Source: Actinomycetes bacterium (GTDB lineage: Bacteria; Actinomycetota; Acidimicrobiia; Acidimicrobiales; Palsa-688). Taken from it: 64,000 nt of DNA. The stretch lies in the NCBI GenBank assembly GCA_021838445.1, contig JAKCDU010000016.1, forward strand, positions 1 through 64,000, read 5' to 3'. The translations under genes and the position numbers were made by a program. This document shows positions 28,609 to 36,501 of the stretch, in pieces (within the stretch, counting starts at the first letter, position 1; every line of letters begins with the position of its first letter). The notes under the pieces were generated by a model. The model was not told the DNA's origin. It searched no databases and saw only the letters and a list, made by a program, of their open reading frames with translations.

Positions 28609-30360
28609 TCAGGCCGGGATGCTCTCGATGGTTACCACGCCGGTCGCTCCGTCGACGTGGACCATCGCCCCGTCGGGGATCCGCGAAGTGGCGCCGACTA
28701 CCGATACCGCGCACGGGATGCCCAGCTCGCGGCTCACGATCGCGGCATGGCTGGCGACCGCCCCGACATCGCAGACCACGGCGGACGCCACCATGTAAAG
28801 GGGCGTCCAGGACGGATCCGACGTGTGGACGACGATCACGTCGCCGGGGGCCAGGTCGCCCGGCTCGGAGGGGTCGAGGACGATCTTGGCCCGGCCGCGG
28901 GCCGATCCAGGTGACGCCCCCGCACCCATCAGCACTTCGCCGGCCCCGGCCCGATCGGCACCCTCGCGGGCGCGGTCGCGTTCCGGCCAGGTGGAGATCG
29001 GGGGGACACCGACGGCGGCGTCGATGATGTACGGCGGCTCCAGTTGGCGCAGCCGCTCGAAGTCCGCCTCGCGGTCCCGTATGACGCTCAGCCAGGGATG
29101 CGGATCGGACAGGAAGGAGTCGAGCTCCTCGTCGAGGAGCATGAAGATCTGCTGCTTGTGGTCGAGCAGACCCCGCTCCGTGAGCCGACGGCCCAACTCG
29201 AAGAAGCAGACCTTGGCTTCGTTGATCAGGCGGATGCAGGCGTTCTTTCCCCGCTCGCGCAGTGGGAAGAACACGGCGGCCGAGTGGATGCCGGCCCTCA
29301 GGGTGCCGAGGGCCTCGGTGTCGCCCGACAGGGCTTCCTCCAACTCGGCCTGCAGCCGGACCCGCTCCGCGCTGCCGCGGGCGGCCGCGGCTGCCGGCGA
29401 GCGGTCCTCGTCCTGGTGGCGGACGGCGTCGATCATCCCGAGCACCAATTCCGGCCGGGTCTCCCACGAATCGGGCATCATGTCCCATTCGTTGGGGCCC
29501 CGATGGCCGTGATCGCTGAGGAGACGGCTCAGGCCGGCGGTGAAGGCCGACGCGTCGGCGTCGCCCGACCGGCTCAGTCGTTCGAGCAGGCCGTCGACAC
29601 CGAGGTCGAGCTCGCGGGTCAGTACCGGCGATCGGGCCACCATCCGGCCCAGATCCCACAGTTGGATCGATGCGTCCGCCGACTCCACGCCTCCGACCGC
29701 GGAGATGAGACGCATGCTGTCAGCGGCCCGGCCGATCGGCTCGAGGACTCCGGCCACCGCCGCCGCCCCCACGGACGCAGCGAAGGTGACGATGCAGTAG
29801 GGCCGCCACGTCTCGGCGATGAGCGGGGCCGACTGGCGGCCCCGCTCGAGCAGCTGCGCGTCCGACAGGGAGGTCAGGTCGGGGCGCTCGGCGCGGAAGC
29901 GGCGGGCCGTTTCGGCCCACTCGTCCATCTCGGGACAATCGTCGGTGGACATGACCCAGGACATGGAGCGGGTCAGCTTCTCGGAGAGCTCGGCGTCTTC
30001 GTAGTCGGGCTTCATCTCGAAAGCAGGGACGCCGGGGTGATCCCCGAAGTAGGCCCGATCCATGGCGTCAGGGGACGCCCCGGGCATACGCACGCCGAGA
30101 AGCCGCGGCAGGGTCAGCTGGTTGTAGAAGTAGCCACCCCAGTTGCCGAAGACCTCCGGACGCCCCGGGCGCAGCTCTTCGGGGTGGACGACCCCGTAGT
30201 CGATGAACCCACGGGCGACGCCCGGGATGCACCCCTTGACCCAGCCGAGGGTCCAGCCCAACGGACTGAACGGGTCCGGGCCGACCTCGTCGGCGTTGGC
30301 CCGCGTGTAGTGCGGGAAAGTCGGGCTGGGTTCGTCGTCGGTGATCCAACGATCGATCAA
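28609..30360 (-). CDS. PEP-utilising-enzyme mobile-domain protein without ATP-grasp (PpsA-like), copy 2
   Basis: 583 aa if translation begins at TTG 30360, four bases after AGGGGG. This start aligns LIDRWITD with MRDRWITD of copy 1. A longer frame to 30483 has no such support. The phosphohistidine motif is GAVASHAAIVSRELGIPCAV (His538), and GRAKIVLDPSEPGDLAPGDVI precedes it. There is no nucleotide-binding domain, so a partner must load the phosphate if it is a phosphotransferase. It is the first gene of the leftward operon copy2-copy1-tetR. Start region and upstream DNA carry operator-like sequences. Confidence 0.76.
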   Translation of the reverse strand: MIDRWITDDEPSPTFPHYTRANADEVGPDPFSPLGWTLGWVKGCIPGVARGFIDYGVVHPEELRPGRPEVFGNWGGYFYNQLTLPRLLGVRMPGASPDAMDRAYFGDHPGVPAFEMKPDYEDAELSEKLTRSMSWVMSTDDCPEMDEWAETARRFRAERPDLTSLSDAQLLERGRQSAPLIAETWRPYCIVTFAASVGAAAVAGVLEPIGRAADSMRLISAVGGVESADASIQLWDLGRMVARSPVLTRELDLGVDGLLERLSRSGDADASAFTAGLSRLLSDHGHRGPNEWDMMPDSWETRPELVLGMIDAVRHQDEDRSPAAAAARGSAERVRLQAELEEALSGDTEALGTLRAGIHSAAVFFPLRERGKNACIRLINEAKVCFFELGRRLTERGLLDHKQQIFMLLDEELDSFLSDPHPWLSVIRDREADFERLRQLEPPYIIDAAVGVPPISTWPERDRAREGADRAGAGEVLMGAGASPGSARGRAKIVLDPSEPGDLAPGDVIVVHTSDPSWTPLYMVASAVVCDVGAVASHAAIVSRELGIPCAVSVVGATSRIPDGAMVHVDGATGVVTIESIPA

Positions 30361-30411
30361 GTGACCCCCTCGGTTCGGCCTGGCACGCCAGTTTATTGAT
30401 TGAACGATTAG
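30349..30411 (-). promoter_or_regulatory. operator-like site O3 (phosphohistidine-protein/tetR operon)
   Basis: The minus-strand stretch CTAATCGTTCAATCAATAA (30393-30411) matches the recurrent site at about 12 of 18 positions. A second exact CGATCGATCAA core occurs at 30350-30360 across the proposed TTG start. Either could be where a TetR protein autoregulates this operon. Confidence 0.5.
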
Positions 30412-30559
30412 GAGGGAAGTCCCTTCCCCCCATCTGTTCCCTTCGTCATCAGGTCGGTTGGCCGGCGGTCGCCGGTTCGGCAAAACTGACCAGTTGATTA
30501 GGGGTGACCTACTGTAGTAGACCCTGATGAGGATTTAGATTTCTCGAGGGGGAGTGTGC

Positions 30560-31339
30560 GTGGGAACGCTTGACGGCAGGGTGGCCTGCATCACGGGAGG
30601 AACCCGGGGTATCGGTCTGGCGTGCGCCAGAGCCTTTCTCGCCGAGGGTGCCCGGGTGGTTGTCAACGGCCGCGACGAGGTCAAGGGCATGGCTTCGGTG
30701 GACGAGCTCGGCGGTGGCGGTGACGTCCACTTCATCGCCGGCGACGTGAAGCGGCGCGCCGACTGCGAAGCCATCGTGGCCGGGGCGGTGTCGCGCTTCG
30801 GTCGTATCGACATCCTGGTGGCCAACGCCGGAGGCGGGAGCGGTTACGCCCCGGTCGCCGAGATGACCGACGAGGCCATGGAGGACGCCATGGTCTGGAA
30901 CTTCTGGCACACCTTCTGGACCATGCGGGCCGCTCTCGGCCACATGGTGCCCCAGGGCTGGGGACGCATCATGGCCATGAGCTCGTTGGAGGGCAAGGTG
31001 GGCAAGCCCACCATCTCCAGCTACGTGGCTTCCAAGCACGCCATCAACGGGCTCGTGAAGTCGGCGGCGAGGGAGGTCGGCACCACGGGGGTGACCGTCA
31101 ACGCCCTGTGCCCCGGAGCCATCGAGACCGACACCATGGTCGCGGCGGGGCCCGGAGCAGCCGAGGCCATGGGCATATCCTACGAGCAACTGCTCGAGAC
31201 CTTCGCCAACGAGTCGCTGATCAAGCGGCTCAACGAACCCGAGGACGTGGCGAACGTGGCTGTGCTGCTGGCCTCCGAGGCGGGCGCCGGTATCACCGGC
31301 TCGCTCATATCCATCGACGGCGGCACCTCGCCTTACTGA
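30560..31339 (+). CDS. short-chain dehydrogenase/reductase (tandem copy A)
   Basis: 259 aa from GTG 30560, five bases after GAGGGGGAG; GTG 30554 is the alternative. Motifs: TGGTRGIG, NGRD (Arg after strand 2 suggests NADP(H)), VANAGGGS, AMSSLEG, YVASK, and PGAIETDTM. It closely resembles the following gene, so the pair arose by tandem duplication. A weak operator-like TTGATTAGG lies at 30493-30501 upstream. Predicted to act on a hydroxyl/keto intermediate before the Rieske steps. Confidence 0.88.
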   Translation: MGTLDGRVACITGGTRGIGLACARAFLAEGARVVVNGRDEVKGMASVDELGGGGDVHFIAGDVKRRADCEAIVAGAVSRFGRIDILVANAGGGSGYAPVAEMTDEAMEDAMVWNFWHTFWTMRAALGHMVPQGWGRIMAMSSLEGKVGKPTISSYVASKHAINGLVKSAAREVGTTGVTVNALCPGAIETDTMVAAGPGAAEAMGISYEQLLETFANESLIKRLNEPEDVANVAVLLASEAGAGITGSLISIDGGTSPY

Positions 31340-31361
31340 CGGGCACAAAGGGAGAATACGA

Positions 31362-32144
31362 ATGGGAAAGCTCGAAGGAAAGGTCGCGTGCATCACCGGG
31401 GGCACCCGTAGCATCGGTCGGGCCATGGCCGAGGCCTTCCTCGCCGAAGGCGCCTCTGTGGTGGTCAACGGCCGGGACCCCGAGAAGGGTGAGCAGTGCC
31501 TGGCCGAGATGGGCGCCGGTGACCGGGCCACTTTCTATGCCGGTGACGCGGCCAAACAGGAAGCCGTTGAAGGCCTGATCGATTTCACTATCGACCGTTA
31601 CGGCCACCTCGACATCTGCTGTCTCAACTCCGGTGGGGTCCTCCACTCGGCCCCGGTGGCGCAGATGACCGACGAGGAATGGCTTCTCGAGATCGACTGG
31701 AACCTCAATCATGTGTTCTGGGGCATGCGCCGGTCTCTCCATCACATGCTGGAGCGCAACTACGGCCGGATCATCGTCACCTCGTCGGTGGAGGGCAAGC
31801 TCGGCAAGCCCGGCATTCCGGGCTACTCGACCACCAAGCACGCAGTCAACGGGCTGGTGAAGGCGGCCGCCGCCGAGGTGGGTACCACCGGTGTCACGGT
31901 GAACGCCATCCTTCCGGGGATCATCGAGACCGACATCGTGAGGTCCACCGGTCCGGAGTCGGCCAAGGCCATGGGGCTGCCCGGCTATGACGAGTTGATC
32001 GCGCTGTTCTGTGCCGAATCCGCCATCAAGCGTCCGAACAAGGTGGAGGAAGTGGCGGCAGTAGCGGTGCTCCTCGCGTCGGACGCGGGGCGCAACATGA
32101 CCGGCTGCCTGTTCCCGGTGGACGGCGGCACCCTGCCCTACTGA
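31362..32144 (+). CDS. short-chain dehydrogenase/reductase (tandem copy B)
   Basis: 260 aa. Motifs: TGGTRSIG (Ser replaces the usual Gly in the loop), NGRDPEKGE, LNSGGVLHS in place of NAGG, TSSVEGK, YSTTK, PGIIETDIV. The start matches copy A in VACITGG and AFLAEGA...VVVNGRD. It lies 22 bp downstream of copy A with an AGGGAGAA site. LNSG instead of NAG near the active site may mean altered substrate handling. Confidence 0.88.
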   Translation: MGKLEGKVACITGGTRSIGRAMAEAFLAEGASVVVNGRDPEKGEQCLAEMGAGDRATFYAGDAAKQEAVEGLIDFTIDRYGHLDICCLNSGGVLHSAPVAQMTDEEWLLEIDWNLNHVFWGMRRSLHHMLERNYGRIIVTSSVEGKLGKPGIPGYSTTKHAVNGLVKAAAAEVGTTGVTVNAILPGIIETDIVRSTGPESAKAMGLPGYDELIALFCAESAIKRPNKVEEVAAVAVLLASDAGRNMTGCLFPVDGGTLPY

Positions 32145-32209
32145 ACTTCGGTGGGGAGCGGCTGAACGACGTCGCCCGAGCGGCACCTGGCCCAAGTCGA
32201 GGAGGGTAA

Positions 32210-33442
32210 GTGGACGAGTCGTATCTCGCTGAATTCCGGGCCCGCTCCGAGGCCGAATCGGCGCGGGTGGGCCCGCCTGAGAGTTTCCCGCTCCTGCCGG
32301 ACCTGCCCCTCGGGCGCTACACCGACCCGGAGTTCTTCGACCTCGAGATGGAAGCGGTGTTCGGCCGGGCCTGGTTGTACGCCGGCCACGCCAGCGAACT
32401 GGTCGGTCCAGGGAGCTACAAGGTGATCGGCCTGCCGGCCGGGGAGGTCGTCTTGGTGCGGGGCGACGACGGGGTCGTCAGGGCTTTCCGCAACGCCTGC
32501 CGGCACCGGGGCGCGCCCGTGGTGCGCTCCGCGCAGGGCCACACCCGGCTGCTGGTGTGCGGGTACCACTCGTGGACCTACGACCTGACCGGTCAGCTGG
32601 TGAGGGTCCCCGAGGAGAGGGACTTCCTCGGATTGTGCAAGGACGATCGGGGTCTTGTCAGCCTGCGCTGCGAATCTTGGGGCGGTTGGTACTTCGTGAC
32701 TCTCGATCCTTCGGCGCCGGGTCTGCTCGACTGGCTCGAACCTGTCGCCTCGTTGCTCGCCGATGTGGCCAGGTCGCCCCTGCGGGTGATCGACAGCAAA
32801 GCCGTCGAGGTCGAATGCAACTGGAAGATCCTGGCCGAGGGGTTCCTCGAGGTCTACCACGCCCGCACGGTGCACCCGACGACGGTTGCGCCCACCCTGG
32901 ACACCCGGGGCACGGTCATCTCGCTGTTCGAGCGGGGGCACCAGAACATGCTCTCCCCGGTGAACACCGGTAGTAGGGGGGACTCGCGCGAGAGCTTGGC
33001 CACCATCGAGCACGTACCGGCGGTGTTGCGTGAACAGATCCAGGCGGCCCACGGGATATTCCCCAACCTGATCACGCCCCTCGACGCCCGGGGCTTTCCC
33101 TTCCTGGTCTTCTGGCCCACCGGGGTGGCCCAGACCCGCTTGGAGATCGTGTGGTTCGCTGCCGACTGGGGGGACGGGACGATGCCGGGCCCAGAGCTTT
33201 GGCAGCGGCGACTCTCGCGCTTCGACAGCATCATGGAGGAGGACTACCGGAACCTGGCCCACATCCAGCGCTCCATGCAGTCCGCCGCCCACGGGGGTCA
33301 GGTGATCGGATACCAGGAGCGGCGCATCTGGCACCTGCACGCCTGGATCGATCGGATGATCGGGGAGAGCCGGGTTCCCGCCGCGCTGCGAGTTCCAGAC
33401 GCGCTGGCCGGATGGGTGGAGCGGATGCCGGTCCAGGCCTGA
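32210..33442 (+). CDS. Rieske non-haem iron oxygenase alpha subunit (1)
   Basis: 410 aa from GTG behind GGAGGGTAA. The Rieske 2Fe-2S ligands are Cys97, His99, Cys117 and His120 (CRHRG...CGYHSW). The catalytic domain has the mononuclear iron motif GFLEVYHARTVHP with two His. Enzymes of this family add oxygen to aromatic or alicyclic rings, or demethylate, using electrons from a reductase/ferredoxin. No reductase lies next to it. It follows the SDR pair by 65 bp and ends a transcription unit; the next gene has its own site. Confidence 0.92.
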   Translation: MDESYLAEFRARSEAESARVGPPESFPLLPDLPLGRYTDPEFFDLEMEAVFGRAWLYAGHASELVGPGSYKVIGLPAGEVVLVRGDDGVVRAFRNACRHRGAPVVRSAQGHTRLLVCGYHSWTYDLTGQLVRVPEERDFLGLCKDDRGLVSLRCESWGGWYFVTLDPSAPGLLDWLEPVASLLADVARSPLRVIDSKAVEVECNWKILAEGFLEVYHARTVHPTTVAPTLDTRGTVISLFERGHQNMLSPVNTGSRGDSRESLATIEHVPAVLREQIQAAHGIFPNLITPLDARGFPFLVFWPTGVAQTRLEIVWFAADWGDGTMPGPELWQRRLSRFDSIMEEDYRNLAHIQRSMQSAAHGGQVIGYQERRIWHLHAWIDRMIGESRVPAALRVPDALAGWVERMPVQA

Positions 33443-33509
33443 GGCGGAGGAGAGGAAGGGCCGAAAGACCCTGCCGACGGTCCCACCGAGGCGTAAGTAT
33501 GCGGAACTT

Positions 33510-33527
33510 ACTACTCGATCAATATGT
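33510..33527 (+). promoter_or_regulatory. operator-like site O4 (small protein/Rieske 2 operon)
   Basis: ACTACTCGATCAATATGT contains the CTCGATCAATA core shared with the site at 40871, 21 bp before the small-protein start. The upstream half is poorly conserved. Confidence 0.45.
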
Positions 33528-33547
33528 TTAAGGGAGGGGCTGTTGCC

Positions 33548-33829
33548 ATGTCCGGTGTAGATCATCCCCTGTTCGGCTCGCACTACGAGCGGGACGGTGA
33601 CGGGACGGTAAAGGTGACGGAGGCTGACGGGCGGACCGGATGGTTCACCTGGCAGGGACGCCACCTGCGTGGTGAGGTGCTCTGGGCCGATCCGCACGTC
33701 CTCGACTGGGTCGGAGGGCCACAGGCGGCGCCGACCCACCAGCGGCTGCGGGCCGCCCAGCACCGGGCGCTGGCCGAGGTTTCGTCCCGAGGCGACACCA
33801 CCTGCTCGGCCCCGGGGGGTGCGGCGTGA
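33548..33829 (+). CDS. unrecognised small protein, Rieske-associated (copy 1)
   Basis: 93 aa from ATG 33548 with a GGGAGGGG site 8 bases upstream. I do not recognise the family. It is a paralogue of the 72-aa protein at 38486: gapless alignment by eye over 53 residues gives 26 identities. Shared blocks are HPxxGxxY, DxDGxVxVTxADGRxGxF, and ADPxxxxWVxGP. Residues 60-93 are a Ser/Ala/Gly tail. It has no signal, membrane segment or Cys pair. It overlaps the Rieske gene downstream by 4 bp (GTGA), so the two are probably translated together. It could be a structural or regulatory partner of the oxygenase. Confidence 0.75.
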   Translation: MSGVDHPLFGSHYERDGDGTVKVTEADGRTGWFTWQGRHLRGEVLWADPHVLDWVGGPQAAPTHQRLRAAQHRALAEVSSRGDTTCSAPGGAA

Positions 33830-35175
33830 CCGCCACCGAAGCCTCCGTCGCTGCGCCCGCCGGTCGTTCCAACGGTCCGTCGGTACAGGACGTCCTGGCC
33901 CGGGATCGGGTGCCGCCCCCGTCCACTCTGTGCCAGGAGAGTCAGATCGACCTCGGCCACGAGCCGATACCAGTGGAGCGCTACATCTCGTCGGAGTGGC
34001 ACACCCTCGAAGTGGAGCGGCTCTGGAAGCGGGTATGGCAGGTCGCCTGCCGTGAGGACGACCTGCGCCGGGTCGGGGACACCTACGTCTACGACGTGGC
34101 CGATCTGTCGTTCCTCCTGGTGCGGGCCGAAGCCGGGATCAGGGGCTACTGGAACGCGTGTCTGCACCGGGCGATGAAGCTGCGCGCCGAGGAGGGGTGG
34201 ACGCCGGAACTGCGTTGCGCCTTCCACGGCTGGTCATGGAGCTACGACGGGAACATGAAGCGGATTCCGTGCAAGTGGGACTTCCCCCAGCTTCGCCGCG
34301 AAGACCTGGTCCTGCCGCAGGTGCAGGTGGACACCTGGAACGGGTGGGTCTTCATCAATCCCGACCTCGAGGCGGCCCCGCTGAGTGACTACCTGGGGTC
34401 GATGCCCAGCCATTTCCCCTGGGACACCACCGGACGATCGGTCACGGCTCGGGTGTCCAAGCTCCTGCGGTGCAACTGGAAGGCGGCCATGGAGGCGTTC
34501 ATGGAGTCCTACCACGTGATCGCCACCCACCCCCAGATCCTGACCATGCTCGCCGACGCGTCGGCCCAGTACGACGTCTTCCCTGCGGAGGTGGAGGGCC
34601 AACCCGGGTGGAACCGGTTCAACACGCTGAGCGGCGTGGCGAGCCCCCACCTGCGGGACTTCTCAGACGACCGGGTACTCCAGGCCCTGGCTGCCTACTA
34701 CGGGATCGACCTGCCGTCGATAGAAGAGACGGGAAGCGCCCGCCAGTCCCTCGCCGAGGCCCTGCGCGCCCAGTCGGGAAAGGACACCTACTCCGATTCC
34801 GAGCTGCTGGACAACATCCTCTACCAGGTGTTCCCCAATTTCCAGCCATGGGCGGGAGTGAGCCCCATCAACTACCGGTTCCGACCCTACGGCGCCGACC
34901 CGGACGAATGTGTGATGGATGTGATCTTCCTTATCGATACCGACGGCCACGAGGCCCCGGTCCCGGCTCGTGTGCTGGGCTTCGACGACGACTGGACGGA
35001 GGCGCCGGAGCTGGGCCTGCTGGCCATGGTCTTCGATCAGGATACGAGCAACCTGGCCCATCAGCAGAAGGGTTTCAAGGCGACCAAGGCCAGCGGAGTC
35101 CAGTTGGCCGCCTACCAGGAATCCCGTATCCGTCACTTCCACCACGAGTTGGGTCGCTGGGTGGGCGACGCCTAG
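33826..35175 (+). CDS. Rieske non-haem iron oxygenase alpha subunit (2)
   Basis: 449 aa. Rieske ligands Cys112, His114, Cys131, His134 (CLHRA...CAFHGW), then the iron-site motif MESYHVIATHP (His230, His235). It is most like the Rieske part of the fusion at 36498-38489, sharing PVERY.SxEWH near residue 50 and VFPNFxPWxxxxxI in the C-terminal half. It forms a two-gene operon with the small protein upstream. Its last four bases overlap the convergent TIM-barrel gene. Confidence 0.92.
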   Translation: MTATEASVAAPAGRSNGPSVQDVLARDRVPPPSTLCQESQIDLGHEPIPVERYISSEWHTLEVERLWKRVWQVACREDDLRRVGDTYVYDVADLSFLLVRAEAGIRGYWNACLHRAMKLRAEEGWTPELRCAFHGWSWSYDGNMKRIPCKWDFPQLRREDLVLPQVQVDTWNGWVFINPDLEAAPLSDYLGSMPSHFPWDTTGRSVTARVSKLLRCNWKAAMEAFMESYHVIATHPQILTMLADASAQYDVFPAEVEGQPGWNRFNTLSGVASPHLRDFSDDRVLQALAAYYGIDLPSIEETGSARQSLAEALRAQSGKDTYSDSELLDNILYQVFPNFQPWAGVSPINYRFRPYGADPDECVMDVIFLIDTDGHEAPVPARVLGFDDDWTEAPELGLLAMVFDQDTSNLAHQQKGFKATKASGVQLAAYQESRIRHFHHELGRWVGDA

Positions 35176-36026
35176 AGGGCCCGGGCCTGCTCCAGCACCC
35201 AGCGCGACGCCGCCGCGCAACGGGCGGCGTGGGCCGATCCGGGGCGGTCCCACGCGCCCTCGTTGCAGACCTCGATCGACCATGGCACCGTCGTTGCGGC
35301 GCGGAGGAGGGCCCCCACGAAGCCGACGGCGTCCATCTGGCCCTCGCCCGGGGGGACGCGGTGGCGCAGGCAGTCGTCCTTGTAGTCGGCGAGATCGTCG
35401 GTCGGCGGCTGGAGCGGCCCGTCGCTCAGCTGCACGTTCTTGATCAGGCCCGGATCGAGACGCTCGAGCGCAGTTCGGTCGTCTCCCGCCCGGGAGTGGT
35501 GCCAGATGTCGAGGCACAGGCCCCCGTTGGGTCGGTCAGCCCGCTCGACGATCTCGAGCGCGGCCACCGTGTTCGGGATGTTGGTGAAGGGGAGCGCCTC
35601 GAGGGCCACGTCCAGGCCGTGGTCGGCGGCGCGGTCGCACAGGTCGGCGAAAGCCCGGCCTCCGGCGACGGGATCGCCTGAGAAAGGGCCGATGGCCTGA
35701 AGGCAGCGGCCCCCGAGACGATCGGCCATCCGCCAGGCATTCTCCTCCAGGTCGGCCCGGCTTCCCTGGTCGGGACCGCCGCCCCAACCTTTGATGGCCT
35801 CGATGTCGGCCAGGCACAGACCGGCGGTGCCGATCAGATCAGCCAGAGCGCCCAGGTCGGTGCCGGAGCCGACCAGTCGGGCCACCTCGGAGACGGAGAG
35901 CCCTATGGCGGCGAACCCGGCCGTGCGGGCCGCTTCCACCCGGTCGTCCATCGGGTGTTGCCGGCCGAGGGAGAAGTGGCTGAGCACCAGGTCGTCGGGT
36001 CCCAGTTCGGCCGCTAATATACTCAT
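35172..36026 (-). CDS. sugar-phosphate isomerase/epimerase-like TIM-barrel protein
   Basis: 284 aa of the AP_endonuc_2 (xylose-isomerase-like) fold: DDLVLSHFSLG opening, GFAAIGLSVSEV, a metal-site Glu in DVALEALPFTNI, CLDIWHHSRAG (Asp/His ligands), and PGEGQMDAVGFVGAL. Such proteins epimerise or isomerise sugars and cyclitols, or act in aromatic degradation (hydroxypyruvate isomerase and dehydroshikimate dehydratase types). The ATG at 36026 sits only a few bases from a TATTAA element, so the mRNA may be leaderless. Confidence 0.8.
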   Translation of the reverse strand: MSILAAELGPDDLVLSHFSLGRQHPMDDRVEAARTAGFAAIGLSVSEVARLVGSGTDLGALADLIGTAGLCLADIEAIKGWGGGPDQGSRADLEENAWRMADRLGGRCLQAIGPFSGDPVAGGRAFADLCDRAADHGLDVALEALPFTNIPNTVAALEIVERADRPNGGLCLDIWHHSRAGDDRTALERLDPGLIKNVQLSDGPLQPPTDDLADYKDDCLRHRVPPGEGQMDAVGFVGALLRAATTVPWSIEVCNEGAWDRPGSAHAARCAAASRWVLEQARAL

Positions 36027-36038
36027 CGGTTAATAAGA
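36017..36038 (+). promoter_or_regulatory. operator/promoter-like site O5 (TIM-barrel gene)
   Basis: ATCGGTTAATA shares the CGRTTAATA half with the site at 48232 and overlaps the start codon of the leftward TIM-barrel gene. In that direction TATTAA lies about 4-9 bases before ATG. That would serve as a -10 box of a leaderless transcript blocked by repressor binding. Confidence 0.45.
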
Positions 36039-36111
36039 GTAGGCGCAAAGGGGGGAGCGAGCGTGGATCGCCTGAGGGGACCGGCCCGCCGTGGCCGGCG
36101 TGGGACGAAAA

Positions 36112-36138
36112 GCTAACGGCCGGTTAATTAGTTAGGAT
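36112..36138 (+). promoter_or_regulatory. operator/promoter-like site O6 (ABM-HAD-Rieske operon)
   Basis: TAACGGCCGGTTA forms a near-palindrome (36114-36126), followed by TTAATTAGTTAGG, whose complement carries the TAACTAA half-site. TAGGAT at 36133-36138 is a good actinobacterial -10 box only 9 bases before ATG 36148. Confidence 0.45.
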
Positions 36139-36147
36139 TCGGATCAC

Positions 36148-36501
36148 ATGATCGCTATTGCCGGCACCATCCATTTCGTGGACCCTGCGGACCGGGACGC
36201 GTGCGTCGCGGCGGCCGTCGAATGGGTGAGATCGACCCGACAGGACGAGCCGGGCTGCCTCGGATACTCGTTCTCCGCGGATCCCGTCGACGCCGATCGG
36301 ATCGCGGTGTTCGAGCTGTGGGCCGACGAGGAGTCGCTCGCCGGCCACTTCGGGCACCCCAACTTCGCCGCCATGCGCCATCTGCTGCGCGGCTACCCCC
36401 GGCACCCGTCGGCGGTGCGAAAGTACCGGATCGATCTCGACGGACCGGTCTACGACGAGTCCGGGACCCCCCGGGCCGACTTCGTCGGGTCGGAAAGTTG
36501 A
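36148..36501 (+). CDS. antibiotic-biosynthesis-monooxygenase (ABM) domain protein
   Basis: 117 aa, a ferredoxin-like ABM/YgiN-type dimer: IAIAGTIHFVDPADRDAC, EPGCLGYSFSADP, IAVFELWADEESLAGHF, MRHLLRGYP. Family members are cofactor-free monooxygenases, haem-degrading enzymes, or quinone-handling proteins; the specific reaction cannot be read. It is the first gene of the ABM-HAD/Rieske-small protein-LLM operon, with the stop overlapping the next start (TTGA). Confidence 0.82.
   Translation: MIAIAGTIHFVDPADRDACVAAAVEWVRSTRQDEPGCLGYSFSADPVDADRIAVFELWADEESLAGHFGHPNFAAMRHLLRGYPRHPSAVRKYRIDLDGPVYDESGTPRADFVGSES

Noticed and set aside
29044-30399. 451-codon plus-strand frame opposite the second phosphohistidine-domain protein
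   Set aside because: Antisense shadow; low-complexity composition, while the minus-strand protein has a paralogue and a conserved His domain.
30361-30483. N-terminal extension of the second phosphohistidine-domain protein up to 30483
   Set aside because: The extra 41 residues overlap an operator-like site and do not align with the paralogue, which starts at the equivalent of TTG 30360.
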